64,000 nt of DNA, from contig NZ_JAEUXJ010000002.1 in assembly GCF_016775475.1 (NCBI RefSeq), positions 596,013-660,012 on the forward strand. The letters are read 5' to 3'. The DNA is from Belnapia mucosa. Its GTDB lineage: Bacteria > Pseudomonadota > Alphaproteobacteria > Acetobacterales > Acetobacteraceae. Of this stretch, positions 8,898 through 17,316 are shown piece by piece. The translations under genes were made by a program, and so were the position numbers. The notes under the pieces are model-generated. The model had not been told where the DNA came from and did no database searches. It worked only from the letters and a program-made list of their open reading frames with translations. Each line of letters starts with the position of its first letter. Positions within the stretch are counted from its first letter, which is position 1.

Positions 8898-9614
8898 TCA
8901 CAGGTGCAGGTAAGTCTCGCGCAGGGCAGGTGTGGCTGCCAACTCCGCGCTTGTCCCGGACCAGACCGTGCGGCCTTTTTCGACCACCACATGCCGGTCC
9001 GCCAGCCGCATCGCCGCGGCCAGGTTCTTGTCGATGAGGAGGATCGCCTCGCCCTCGGATTTCAGTCGCGCCAGCACGGCCCAGATCTCGGCCCGGATCA
9101 GCGGCGCCAGCCCCTCCGTCGCCTCATCGAGCAGGAGCAGGCGCGGATTGGTCATCAGCGCCCGGCCGATCGCCAGCATCTGCTGCTCCCCGCCCGAAAG
9201 CTGAGAGCCCATATTGCGCCGCCGCTCCTCCAGCCGGGGGAAGAGCTGCCAGATGGCCGGCAGCGTCCAGCGCGGCGCACCATGCCGGCTGGCCGCTGTC
9301 GCGGTCAGGTTCTCCTCGACCGAGAGGGTCGGGAAGACCTGCCGCCCCTCCGGCACCAGGCCGAGGCCGAGCTGCCCGATCCTGTGCGGCGGCAGGCCGG
9401 CAAGGGCGGTGCCGGCGAATTCCATCCGCCCGCCCAGCACCCGCCCGCCGAGCCCCGGCAGCAGCCCCATGATGGCGCGCACCGTCGTCGTCTTGCCCAT
9501 GCCGTTGCGGCCGAGCAGGGTCACCACCTCCCCGGCGCCGATCGCCAGCGAGATGTCCTGCAGCACCTGGCTCTGGCCATAGCCGGCGGCGAGGTTCTCG
9601 ACCCGCAGCATCAT
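8898..9614 (-). CDS. Branched-chain-type ABC transporter ATP-binding protein (LivF-like)
   Basis: ABC ATPase of 238 aa with Walker A GRNGMGKTT near residue 35, signature LSGGEQQMLAIGRAL and Walker B LLLLDEATEG. It is the second ATPase of a hydrophobic-amino-acid uptake (HAAT) importer, paired with the LivG-like protein. The start codon pair ATGATG overlaps the livG-like stop by 4 bp. HAAT systems carry branched-chain amino acids, amides or aromatic acids; the neighbouring aromatic genes favour the last. Confidence 0.92.
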   Translation of the reverse strand: MMLRVENLAAGYGQSQVLQDISLAIGAGEVVTLLGRNGMGKTTTVRAIMGLLPGLGGRVLGGRMEFAGTALAGLPPHRIGQLGLGLVPEGRQVFPTLSVEENLTATAASRHGAPRWTLPAIWQLFPRLEERRRNMGSQLSGGEQQMLAIGRALMTNPRLLLLDEATEGLAPLIRAEIWAVLARLKSEGEAILLIDKNLAAAMRLADRHVVVEKGRTVWSGTSAELAATPALRETYLHL

Positions 9615-10366
9615 GCCACCTCGTCCTCGCCGAGATAGGCAGCGCGCACCGCCGGGTCGGCGCGGATCGCATCCGGCGTATCGGTGGCGATGACCTTCCC
9701 GTAGACGAGGACGGAGATGCGGTGGGCCAGGGCGAAGACCGCCTGCATGTCGTGCTCCACCAGCAGGATGGTGTAGCTCCGCTTCAGCCCGCGCAGAATG
9801 CCGATCAGCCGCTCCGTCTCCTCCGGCCCGGCGCCGGCCAGCGGCTCGTCCAGCAGCAGCAGCCGCGGCTGCATGGCGAGGGCGATGGCGAGCTCCAGCT
9901 GCCGCTTCTCCCCATGCGACAGCGCGCCAGCCAGTGCCGCCGCGCGCGCGCCGAGCCCGACCGCATCGAGCGCCGCCATCGCCTCCTCGTTCAGTGCCCG
10001 CTCATCGGCCGCGGCGCGAAGGAAGCGGAAGGAGGAGCCGCTGCGCGCCTGCACCGCCAGCGCCGCATTCTCCAGCACGGAGAAGCCGGGCAGCACGCAG
10101 GTGATCTGGAAGCTTCGCGCCAGGCCGAGCCGCGCCCGTCGGGCGAGGCCCATCCCCGTCACCTCCTGCCCGGCGAAGCGGATGCTGCCCGCATCCGGCC
10201 GCAGCGTGCCGGAGAGCTGGTGGATCAGCGTCGTCTTGCCCGCCCCGTTCGGGCCGATGACGGCATGGATGCCGCCCGGCGCCACGGCGAAGGAGACATC
10301 GTCGGTCACCGTCAGCGCGCCGAAGCGCTTGCGCAGCCCCTGGACTTCAAGGATCGACTCAGCCAC
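9611..10366 (-). CDS. Branched-chain-type ABC transporter ATP-binding protein (LivG-like)
   Basis: ABC ATPase of 251 aa with Walker A GPNGAGKTT near residue 38, signature LSHGEKRQLELAIAL, Walker B LLLLDEPLAG and the H-loop VEHDMQAVF. A longer region between Walker A and the signature (about residues 90-130) is characteristic of LivG compared with LivF. It overlaps the LivM-like permease gene by 8 bp at its start and the LivF-like gene by 4 bp at its end, so the operon is translationally coupled throughout. Confidence 0.92.
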   Translation of the reverse strand: MAESILEVQGLRKRFGALTVTDDVSFAVAPGGIHAVIGPNGAGKTTLIHQLSGTLRPDAGSIRFAGQEVTGMGLARRARLGLARSFQITCVLPGFSVLENAALAVQARSGSSFRFLRAAADERALNEEAMAALDAVGLGARAAALAGALSHGEKRQLELAIALAMQPRLLLLDEPLAGAGPEETERLIGILRGLKRSYTILLVEHDMQAVFALAHRISVLVYGKVIATDTPDAIRADPAVRAAYLGEDEVA

Positions 10367-11267
10367 GGCGCAGCAGCCCCACCAGACCGCCGCGCAGGAA
10401 CAGCACGGACAGCACCAGCAGCGGCCCGAAGATCAGCCGCCAATGCTGGGTCAGGTGGCCCAGCCACTCCTCCAGCAGCACGAAGGCCAGCGCCCCCAGC
10501 ACCGCCCCCTGTAGGGAGCCGAGCCCACCCAGGATCACCATGAAGAGCAGGTCGCCCGACCGCTGCCAGGCGAGATAGGAGGGTGCGACGAATTCCGCCG
10601 CATTGGCCAGCAGCACCCCCGCCAGCCCCGCCACCGCCCCAGCGATGCCATAGGCCAGCAGCCGGTAGGGATAGGGCGAGAAGCCCACCGCCTGCACCCG
10701 GACCGGATTCTCCGCCGCCGCCCGCAGTACCCGCCCGAACCGCGAGTCCAGCAGCACCCGCCCGCCGAGCAGCGAGAGCGCCAGCAGGCCGAGGCAGAGA
10801 TAATGGAAGACCAGCCGGTCCTCGAGCCAGCGATGCCCCAGCACCGTGGTCCGGCCATAGAGGGTATAGCCGTCATCCCCGCCATAGGCGGCGAGGGAGG
10901 CCGTGGTGAAGAAGGCCATCTGCCCGAAGGCCAAGGTGATCATGATGAAGTGCACGCCGCTGGTGCGGATCGCGACCGCCCCGGTCGCCAGCGCAAACAG
11001 CCCGGCCGCCATCATCGCCACGGGCACCACCACCGCGGCCTCGGTGATGCGGGCATCGTCCAGCACCACCACCGCATAGGCGCCGATGCCGAGCATGGCC
11101 GCATGGCCGAGGCTGATCAGCCCAGCCCCGCCGACCAGCAGCCAGAGGCTGACCGCCGCCATCGCCAGGATCATCGCACGGGCCAGCAGGGTCAGCACAT
11201 AGCCCTCGCCGAAGCCGAGGAAGGGCGCGGCGGCCAGCGCCGCCAGCACCAGCAGCGCCGCCCGCAT
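10359..11267 (-). CDS. Branched-chain-type ABC transporter permease (LivM-like)
   Basis: Inner-membrane permease of 302 aa with about nine hydrophobic segments and the LivM-family pattern GLISLGHAAMLGIGAYA near residue 50. A conserved GGLGSLQGAVLGA loop lies near residue 250, where the ATPases dock. The start overlaps the stop of the LivH-like gene by one base. It forms the heterodimeric channel with the LivH-like protein. Confidence 0.92.
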   Translation of the reverse strand: MRAALLVLAALAAAPFLGFGEGYVLTLLARAMILAMAAVSLWLLVGGAGLISLGHAAMLGIGAYAVVVLDDARITEAAVVVPVAMMAAGLFALATGAVAIRTSGVHFIMITLAFGQMAFFTTASLAAYGGDDGYTLYGRTTVLGHRWLEDRLVFHYLCLGLLALSLLGGRVLLDSRFGRVLRAAAENPVRVQAVGFSPYPYRLLAYGIAGAVAGLAGVLLANAAEFVAPSYLAWQRSGDLLFMVILGGLGSLQGAVLGALAFVLLEEWLGHLTQHWRLIFGPLLVLSVLFLRGGLVGLLRRG

Positions 11268-12187
11268 CAGCCCCGCACCGGGAACAGCCCGCGCGGCCGC
11301 ACCGCGAGGATCAGCGCCATGGCGATATAGACCAGCATGGAGCCGATCGCCGCCCCCGCCTGCCGCGCCGGGGAGGCGGCCATGACCAGCCGCAGCAGAT
11401 CCGGCAGCAGGCTCCGTCCCAGCGTCTCGATCAGCCCGACCAGAAGGGCTGCCAGGAAGGCGCCGCGCACGCTGCCGATCCCGCCGATGACGATGACGAC
11501 GAAGGCGAGGATCAGCACCGAATCCCCCATCCCCGGATCGACCGAGAGAACGGGCGCCGCCATCACCCCGGCGAAGCCCGCCAGCATCGCCCCGAAGCCG
11601 AAGACCAGCATGAAAAGGCGCCGGATATCGACGCCGAGCGCCGCCACCATCGCCGCATTGCTCGCCCCGGCGCGGACCAGCGCGCCGACCCGCGTCCGCT
11701 CCACCAGCAGCCAGAGCAGCGCCGCCGTCAGCAGCCCCGCCGCCAGGATCGCCAGCCGGTAGATCGGGTATTGCAGCCCTGGCATCAGCGCGATCCCACC
11801 CTCCAGCAGGGCGGGGACCGGCATCTGCAGCGGCGCCGAGCCCCAGATGGCGCGGACCGCCTGGTTGAGGAACAGGATCACCCCGAAGGTCGCCAGCACC
11901 TGGCTTAGGTGGTCGCGGTCATAGAGGTGGCGGAAGACCAGCCATTCCAGCAGCAGGCCGAGCGCGAGCGCCGCCGGCAGCGCCAGCAGCAGCGCCAGCC
12001 AGAAGCTGCCGGTCATGGCGGCGAGGCTCGCGCCGAGATAGGCGCCCAGCATGTACTGCACGCCATGCGCCAGGTTGATGAAATCCATCACCCCGAAGAC
12101 CAGCGTGAGCCCCGCCGCGACCAGGAAGAGCAGCACGCCGAATTGCAGGCCGTTCAGCGCCTGCACCAGCAACAGGCCGAGGCTCAT
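11267..12187 (-). CDS. Branched-chain-type ABC transporter permease (LivH-like)
   Basis: Inner-membrane permease of 306 aa. It has the LivH hallmark INLAHGVQYMLGAYLGA near residue 38 and the ATPase-docking loop GGIGSVRGAFLAALLVG near residue 235. The gene begins 9 bp after the binding-protein gene and is the second of five importer genes, in the order binding protein, H, M, G, F, then the cupin. Confidence 0.92.
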   Translation of the reverse strand: MSLGLLLVQALNGLQFGVLLFLVAAGLTLVFGVMDFINLAHGVQYMLGAYLGASLAAMTGSFWLALLLALPAALALGLLLEWLVFRHLYDRDHLSQVLATFGVILFLNQAVRAIWGSAPLQMPVPALLEGGIALMPGLQYPIYRLAILAAGLLTAALLWLLVERTRVGALVRAGASNAAMVAALGVDIRRLFMLVFGFGAMLAGFAGVMAAPVLSVDPGMGDSVLILAFVVIVIGGIGSVRGAFLAALLVGLIETLGRSLLPDLLRLVMAASPARQAGAAIGSMLVYIAMALILAVRPRGLFPVRG

Positions 12188-12196
12188 GCCCCTGGC

Positions 12197-13387
12197 TCAG
12201 CGCATGCGGCACTCGGCGGCATAGGGGTCGGTGTCGTTCTCCAGCACCTTCCGCACCGTCTCGGTCTGGAACTTGCCGTCCGCCCGCTTCGCCACCTTGC
12301 AGAGCCAGAAATCCTGCACCGGGTAGTGGTTGGCGCCGAATTTGAAGTTGCCGCGGACGGAGCGGAAATCCGCCGCCCGCACCGCCGCCCGCAGCGCATC
12401 CTTATCGGCGATCTTGCCGCCCACGCGCCGCACCGCGCTGTCGAGCAGCATCGCCGCGTCGTAGCTCTGCGCCGCATAGCTGGCGGGGACGTAGTTGTAG
12501 GCTGCCTCGAAGTCGCGGACGAAGCGCAGGTTCTGCGGGTTGTCCATGTTCGGCGCCCAGGTGGCGGCGGCGTAGAAGCCGACCGCGGCATCGCCCTGCG
12601 CCGGCAGCGTCGCCTCATCCACCGTGAAGGTCGAGAGGAATTCGATATTGCCGAGCCCCGCCTGGCGGTACTGCCGCACCAGGTTCACCCCGAGCCCGCC
12701 GGGCATGAAGGTGAAGAGCGCATCCGGCTTCGCCGCCGCGATCTTGGCCAGCTCGGCCGAGAAATCGAGCTGGTTCAGCGGGACATAGACCTCGTCCACC
12801 ACCTCGCCCTTGAAGCGGGACTTGAAGCCGGCCACCGCGTCGCGCCCGGCCTGGTAGTTCGGTGTGAGGACGAAGACGCGCTTGTGCCCGGCATCCTGCG
12901 CCGCCTGGCCCATCACGCTATGGACCTGGTCGTTGTTGTAGGAGGTGGTGAAGAAATTCGGGTTGCAGCCACGCCCGGCGAAGGTCGAGGGCCCGGCATT
13001 GGTCGAGATCAGCAGCGTGCCGGATTCCGTCACCGGCCGGATGATCGCGGCCAGGATGTTCGAGAAGACGACGCCGGCGACGACATCCACCTTGTCGCGC
13101 TCCAGCGCGGCGCGAACCTTGGTGACGGCGACCTCGGGCCGCAGCTCGTCATCGATCTGGACCACCTCGGCCGGCAGCCCGCCGAGCTTGCCGTCCAGGT
13201 GCTTCAGGCCGAGCAGGAAGCCGTCGCGGAGATGCGTCCCGAGCGATGCGGCCGGTCCGGTCTGCACCGCGACCAGCCCGATCTTGATGCCTGGCGATGC
13301 ACCTGCCCCTTGGGCCCGCGCCCAAACCGCCGGCATCGCCAAGCCCGCCGCGAGGCCCAGCGTGCCCCGCCTGCCGATGGTCACCAT
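12197..13387 (-). CDS. Periplasmic substrate-binding protein of the importer (LivK/LivJ-like, aromatic-type)
   Basis: Type I periplasmic binding protein of 396 aa from ATG 13387; an upstream ATG at 13402 is also possible. A signal peptide of the twin-arginine or Sec type (GRRGTLGLAAGLAMPAVWARAQG) is followed by the mature start IKIGLVAVQTGPAASLGTHLRDG, the usual first strand. It heads the importer operon. The putative third MarR operator lies 35-54 bp upstream. This subgroup of binding proteins often takes aromatic acids, which fits the catabolic genes nearby; the ligand is inference. Confidence 0.88.
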   Translation of the reverse strand: MVTIGRRGTLGLAAGLAMPAVWARAQGAGASPGIKIGLVAVQTGPAASLGTHLRDGFLLGLKHLDGKLGGLPAEVVQIDDELRPEVAVTKVRAALERDKVDVVAGVVFSNILAAIIRPVTESGTLLISTNAGPSTFAGRGCNPNFFTTSYNNDQVHSVMGQAAQDAGHKRVFVLTPNYQAGRDAVAGFKSRFKGEVVDEVYVPLNQLDFSAELAKIAAAKPDALFTFMPGGLGVNLVRQYRQAGLGNIEFLSTFTVDEATLPAQGDAAVGFYAAATWAPNMDNPQNLRFVRDFEAAYNYVPASYAAQSYDAAMLLDSAVRRVGGKIADKDALRAAVRAADFRSVRGNFKFGANHYPVQDFWLCKVAKRADGKFQTETVRKVLENDTDPYAAECRMR

Positions 13388-13421
13388 CCCCCGATCTCCC
13401 ATTCCCGGCGGCTGCGCCGAT

Positions 13422-13441
13422 TTGCTTTAAGCCTCAACCAT
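13422..13441. promoter_or_regulatory. Putative MarR operator O3 upstream of importer operon
   Basis: On the minus strand this reads ATGGTTGAGGCTTAAAGCAA. It matches O1 at 15 of 20 positions, and O2 at 14 of 20, and fits the common core TTGARGCYTAAA. It lies just before the binding-protein gene, in the expected place for a repressor site. The match is seen in the sequence; binding is inferred. Confidence 0.5.
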
Positions 13442-13652
13442 ATCGGCGCCGCGCTCAAGCAGCTTTGCCCCGCTATCTACCCTTTTCCAAGCGGTCTTTC
13501 CGCTCCCGCCGCCTCTCCCCGCGGCGGATGACGTTCCGATGACGTGGCATAAATCGTTCCTCCGCTCAGTCTCCGCAATGAACGAATCGGTCCGGGACCT
13601 GTTGAAGCAGCAGTCGAGGCAATACTTCACGCGGGAAACCCAACAAGTGGCG

Positions 13653-14075
13653 ATGGACAACGAGAGAGACTCATCCGTCGTTACTGAAACGGTTCCCGTG
13701 CTGGAGGAACGTCTCAGCCTGCACCGGCGGGAGGTGGAGGCCGGGCGCGTGCGGGTTGCGATCCGCACCGAGTCCGAGCCCCAGCAGTTGCATGCGCAGC
13801 TCCGCTCGGAAGCCATGGCGATCGAGCGCGTGGCTATCGGCCGCGAGCTCGCTGCCGGCGAGACCCCGCCGGCACCGCGTGAGGAGGAGGACGGCAAGGT
13901 CCTCGTCATCCCGGTGCTGGAGGAGGTCCTCGTCGTCGAGAAGCGGCTGGTGCTGCGGGAGGAGATCCGTCTCCGCCGCACCACCACGACCGAGGAGGTC
14001 ACCGAGACGGTGACCCTGCGGCGCCAGCACGCCGATATCGAACGGCTTCCGCCCGAGCGGCACGACCCCGCCTGA
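13653..14075 (+). CDS. DUF2382 (YsnF/AvaK-domain) protein
   Basis: Short charged protein of 140 aa from ATG 13653. In-frame ATGs at 13539 and 13578 would lengthen it, and no start has a clear ribosome site. Two DUF2382-like halves are visible: VLEERLSLHRREVEAGRVRV near residue 16 and VLEEVLVVEKRLVLREEIRLRR near residue 87, ending in TVTLRRQHADIERL. The family is known from stress-associated proteins of unknown biochemical role. It lies 23 bp before a second DUF2382 gene and divergent from the importer operon, separated by about 250 bp. Confidence 0.8.
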   Translation: MDNERDSSVVTETVPVLEERLSLHRREVEAGRVRVAIRTESEPQQLHAQLRSEAMAIERVAIGRELAAGETPPAPREEEDGKVLVIPVLEEVLVVEKRLVLREEIRLRRTTTTEEVTETVTLRRQHADIERLPPERHDPA

Positions 14076-14098
14076 TACCCAAACCGAAGGAAACACCC

Positions 14099-15013
14099 AT
14101 GGCTCACCAGACCATTACCGCCGTCTTCGATTCCGTCGCCGAAGCCGATGCCGTCTCGCGCGATCTCGCCACCCAGATCGGCGGCGTCCGCGCTGCGATC
14201 TACACCTCCTCCTCCGAGGCGTCGGAGCTGAGCCGGCTCGGCATCACCGGCCCCGATCGCAGCGTGCTCGACGAGGCGATGCGCCGCGGCGGCGTCGTGC
14301 TCTCGGCCACCGTGCCGGAGGCGCAGTTCCACGAGGCGGCCGATCTGATCGAGGCCAAGGGCGCCGTCGATCTCGACCAGCGCGAAGCCGAATGGCGCAG
14401 CAGCGGCTGGAGCGAGGGCAACGTGGCCGCCCATGGCGACACCGCCACGACCGCCACCGCCCCGGCGACGCCGGCCCAGGCGACGGGCACTACCGCTGGC
14501 ACCACCGCCACCGGCATGGGCGCCATGAGCACGGGCAGCATGGGCACGAGCGGCACCGCCCGTAGCACCGGCACCGCCAATACCCTCGCCACGGGCGCCG
14601 AGGAGCGCATCCCGGTGGTCGAGGAGCGGCTCAGCATCGGCAAGCGCGAGACGGCGCATGGCCGCGTCCGCATCCGCTCCTACGTTGTCGAGACGCCGGT
14701 GCAGGAGCAGGTGACGCTGCACCAGGAGCATGTGCAGGTCGAGCGCCGCCCGGTGGACCGCCCGGTGGAAGCCGGCGCCGACGCCTTCCGTGAGCGCACC
14801 ATCGAGGCGACCGAGACCGCCGAGGAGGCCGTGGTCGCCAAGGAGGCGCGGGTGACGGAGGAGGTGGTCATCCGCAAGACCGCCGACGACCAGACCCGCA
14901 CGGTGCAAGACAAGGTTCGTCGCACCGAGGTGGAGGTCGAGGATGACCGCCAGGCCGGCGCCACCAGCCGGACCACCGGCACCACGGGCGTCAACCCGAC
15001 GCGGGACCGCTAA
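14099..15013 (+). CDS. YsnF/AvaK-domain stress protein with N-terminal GSP17M-like domain
   Basis: Three-part protein of 304 aa. Residues 1-90 resemble the general-stress-protein 17M/YflT fold (TITAVFDSVAEADAVSRDLATQIGG). Residues about 110-160 are a low-complexity Ala/Thr/Gly/Met linker. Residues about 165-280 are DUF2382, with VVEERLSIGKRETAHGRVRI, TLHQEHVQVERRPVDRPV and VTEEVVIRKTADD. AAGGAAA precedes the ATG by about 7 bases. The DUF2382 part is clearly paralogous to the protein just upstream, so the two probably form a stress-induced pair. No enzymatic motif is visible. Confidence 0.85.
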   Translation: MAHQTITAVFDSVAEADAVSRDLATQIGGVRAAIYTSSSEASELSRLGITGPDRSVLDEAMRRGGVVLSATVPEAQFHEAADLIEAKGAVDLDQREAEWRSSGWSEGNVAAHGDTATTATAPATPAQATGTTAGTTATGMGAMSTGSMGTSGTARSTGTANTLATGAEERIPVVEERLSIGKRETAHGRVRIRSYVVETPVQEQVTLHQEHVQVERRPVDRPVEAGADAFRERTIEATETAEEAVVAKEARVTEEVVIRKTADDQTRTVQDKVRRTEVEVEDDRQAGATSRTTGTTGVNPTRDR

Positions 15014-15813
15014 AGCTCCTGCGCTATCCGGGCAGCGCGCGCGACCAGCGCGCTGCCCGGATCCGTGAGCGGCGCCAGGACGGTGAAGTGATTCAGCCCC
15101 GGCAGCGCTTCCCAGCTGCCGCCCCAGGCGGTGGCGAAGTCGCGGCTCTGGCGGATGAACTCGCTGCTCTCGGCCCCGCCCACCACGGCATGCAGCCGCG
15201 CCCCCGCGGGCGGCGGCAGCGATGCCGGTGAGAGCGCGGCGGCCTCCTCCGCCTCCAGCCGCAGCCCGGCGCCGATCGTCGTTGGCAGCAGCGGCAGCAA
15301 CTCGAACACGCCTGAGATCGGCAGCCCCGCCGGCACCAGCCCGGCCGGCAGGCCGCGCGCCGCCCAGTCGGTCGCCATCAGCATCGCCGTCAGATGCCCG
15401 CCCGCCGAATGCCCGGTGGCCAGCACCCGCCGCGCCCCGCGCCGGTGCAGCAGCCCCACCGCCTTGCGCATCTGCTCGACGATCCGCGCCAGCGTCACGG
15501 CGGGGCAGAGATCGTAGGAGGGCACCGCGACCGCCACGCCCTGCGCCAGCAGCCCGCGGGCGCAATGGCTGAAGAAGCTTCGGTCCAGCGCCTGCCAGTA
15601 GCCGCCATGGATAAAGAGGGCTGTGGGCCAGTCCGTTCCCGGCCCGGGGCGGAACAGGTCCAGCCGCTCCCGCTCGCCTGGCCCATAGGGAAGGCCAAGC
15701 TCCGCCTCGGCCCAGCCCTCCCGGAAGGCCGCCGCGTCGCGGGCCCAGCCGGCGATGATGGCGGGATTCTCGGGCACCCGGGCCCGGTTGTCGTATTCGG
15801 CCTGCGCGTCCAT
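15010..15813 (-). CDS. Alpha/beta hydrolase, kynurenine-formamidase-like
   Basis: Alpha/beta-hydrolase of 267 aa from ATG 15813. The oxyanion motif HGGYW (IHGGYWQALDRS) and nucleophile elbow GHSAGGHL are typical of arylformamidases/kynurenine formamidases of the esterase-like type. The acid and His are probably in the C-terminal GLNHFTVLAPLTD region. The C-terminus converges on the DUF2382 gene with a 4-bp overlap. If it hydrolyses formylkynurenine or formylanthranilate it would feed anthranilate to the cluster at 1-8 kb; that link is a guess, and a general carboxylesterase is possible. Confidence 0.72.
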   Translation of the reverse strand: MDAQAEYDNRARVPENPAIIAGWARDAAAFREGWAEAELGLPYGPGERERLDLFRPGPGTDWPTALFIHGGYWQALDRSFFSHCARGLLAQGVAVAVPSYDLCPAVTLARIVEQMRKAVGLLHRRGARRVLATGHSAGGHLTAMLMATDWAARGLPAGLVPAGLPISGVFELLPLLPTTIGAGLRLEAEEAAALSPASLPPPAGARLHAVVGGAESSEFIRQSRDFATAWGGSWEALPGLNHFTVLAPLTDPGSALVARAARIAQEL

Positions 15814-15877
15814 GGGCCCATCGCACAGGATCGTGCCCCTCCTGTCCATGCCCCCTGGCCCGGGCGATGATGGGGCC

Positions 15878-16456
15878 ATGCGCATCTATCTCGCCGGGCC
15901 CGAGGTCTTCCTCGCCGATTCCGCTGCCATTGCCGATGCCAAGCGCGCCATCTGCGCCGCCCATGGCGCCATCGGGGTCTTCCCGACCGAGGAAGGCGCT
16001 GGCCCGCCGCCAGGGGAAGCCCCCGAATGGCTCCGCATCTACCTGGCGAATGAGGCGCATATCCGCGGCTGCGACACGCTGATCGCCAACCTCACCCCCT
16101 TCCGCGGCCCCTCGGCCGATCCTGGCACGGTTTATGAGCTGGGCTTCATGCGGGCGCTCGGCCGGCCGGTGCATGGCTATATGAACACCGCCGCCCGCTT
16201 CGGCAGCCGGACGCTGGCGGCGCTCGGCACCGGCATCCGCCGCCGCGCCGATGGCGCCTGGGAGGATAGGGAGGGCATGGCGGTCGAGGATTTCGACCTG
16301 CATGACAACCTGATGATCGAGGGCGGCATCCGTGCCTCGGGCGGCTCCTTCGAGACTGAGGCGGTGCCGGAGGCGGCGCGGTGGACCGACCTCGCCGCCT
16401 TCACCCGCTGCGTGCGGGCTTGCCTCGGCGGAGGCGGCAGCTCTATAAGAATATAG
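15878..16456 (+). CDS. Nucleoside 2-deoxyribosyltransferase-family protein
   Basis: 192 aa with the family pattern MRIYLAGPEVF at the N-terminus, the nucleotide-binding segment CDTLIANLTPFRGPSADPGTVYELGFMRALGRP (catalytic-Glu region near residue 90) and a conserved DLHDNLMI segment. Members transfer deoxyribose between bases or hydrolyse damaged nucleotides (purine/pyrimidine salvage or sanitation). It is divergent from the hydrolase gene with 64 bp between starts. There is no obvious ribosome site; the start follows the conserved N-terminus. Confidence 0.8.
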   Translation: MRIYLAGPEVFLADSAAIADAKRAICAAHGAIGVFPTEEGAGPPPGEAPEWLRIYLANEAHIRGCDTLIANLTPFRGPSADPGTVYELGFMRALGRPVHGYMNTAARFGSRTLAALGTGIRRRADGAWEDREGMAVEDFDLHDNLMIEGGIRASGGSFETEAVPEAARWTDLAAFTRCVRACLGGGGSSIRI

Positions 16457-16474
16457 TCACAGGGCACATTGCGC

Positions 16475-16501
16475 CCGCCCGCTGGGGGCGGCGGGGGTTT
16501 T
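16475..16501 (+). terminator. Possible intrinsic terminator after the deoxyribosyltransferase gene
   Basis: A GC stem CCGCCC/GGGCGG (16475-16480 with 16486-16491) is followed after five bases (CGGGG) by G and TTTT at the end of the short intergenic region. The stem is only 6 bp and the T-run is not adjacent, so this is weak. Confidence 0.3.
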
Positions 16502-16524
16502 GTCCGAAAACAACCGCGACGGCG

Positions 16525-17268
16525 TTAACCGAAGCGGCGGGGCCGCAGCCCGGCCTGGAACCAGCAGATCATCGAATAGATGTCATAGACCGGCAGGCCG
16601 AGCGCCGCCTGCAGGGCTGCCGCATAGGGCGGCATATTGGTGCATTCGAGGACGATGGCCCCGACCGCCGGATGCGCCGTGACCAGCGCCCGCCCGGCCT
16701 CGATGATGTCGGCCTCGGCGAGGGCGGTATCGAGATCCTGCTTCTCGGCCCGGATCAGCACGCGGAAGAATTCCCGGCCATCCTCGGTTCCGGCGATCGG
16801 CGTGTCCGCCGGCACGCCCGCCGCCGCCAGATGCGCCGGCGTCAGCGACGCCTTGCTGACGGTGACGATGCCGACCCGCTGGCCGGGCGGCAGCATGGCC
16901 TGCACCCAGGGCACCTGCATGAGGGAGGAGGTGGCGACCGGCACCCCGACCGCCGCCGCCAGCTCCGCCTGGAACAGGGAGAGGAAGCCGCAATTGGTGG
17001 TGATGGCCTCGGCGCCGAGATCGACCAACTCCTGCGCCGCGGCGATGAAGTCGGGCAGCAGCCCGGGCGCGCCCTGCAGCACCACCCGCTCCGGCGTCGC
17101 CCCGCGCACTACGCGGAACAGCACCGGGAAGGGCCAGGTCTCGCCATTGCCCATATCGCCGGGAATGCGCGGAAAGCGCGCTTCGAGCATCAGAATGCCG
17201 AGCGGCGCGCCATAGATGGACTTTCCGCCGCGCGCGATGCGTCCGGCCGTTGCGATGGCACTGGTCAT
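16525..17268 (-). CDS. Aspartate/glutamate racemase-family protein
   Basis: 247 aa with the two conserved cysteines of the Asp/Glu/hydantoin racemase superfamily: ITTNCGFLS near residue 92 and LECTNMPPYAAALQ near residue 210. These are the acid/base pair used for stereochemical inversion or, in maleate isomerase relatives, cis-trans isomerisation. It is divergent from a tricarboxylate-type binding protein gene (48 bp between starts), with a GntR/FCD regulator behind that. This layout is common in small organic-acid or amino-acid use clusters. The substrate is not assignable. Confidence 0.82.
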   Translation of the reverse strand: MTSAIATAGRIARGGKSIYGAPLGILMLEARFPRIPGDMGNGETWPFPVLFRVVRGATPERVVLQGAPGLLPDFIAAAQELVDLGAEAITTNCGFLSLFQAELAAAVGVPVATSSLMQVPWVQAMLPPGQRVGIVTVSKASLTPAHLAAAGVPADTPIAGTEDGREFFRVLIRAEKQDLDTALAEADIIEAGRALVTAHPAVGAIVLECTNMPPYAAALQAALGLPVYDIYSMICWFQAGLRPRRFG

Positions 17269-17316
17269 GCAAGGAGCCTATCGCACACCATGCCGTGCCG
17301 AAAAAGGAGAGCCGGG

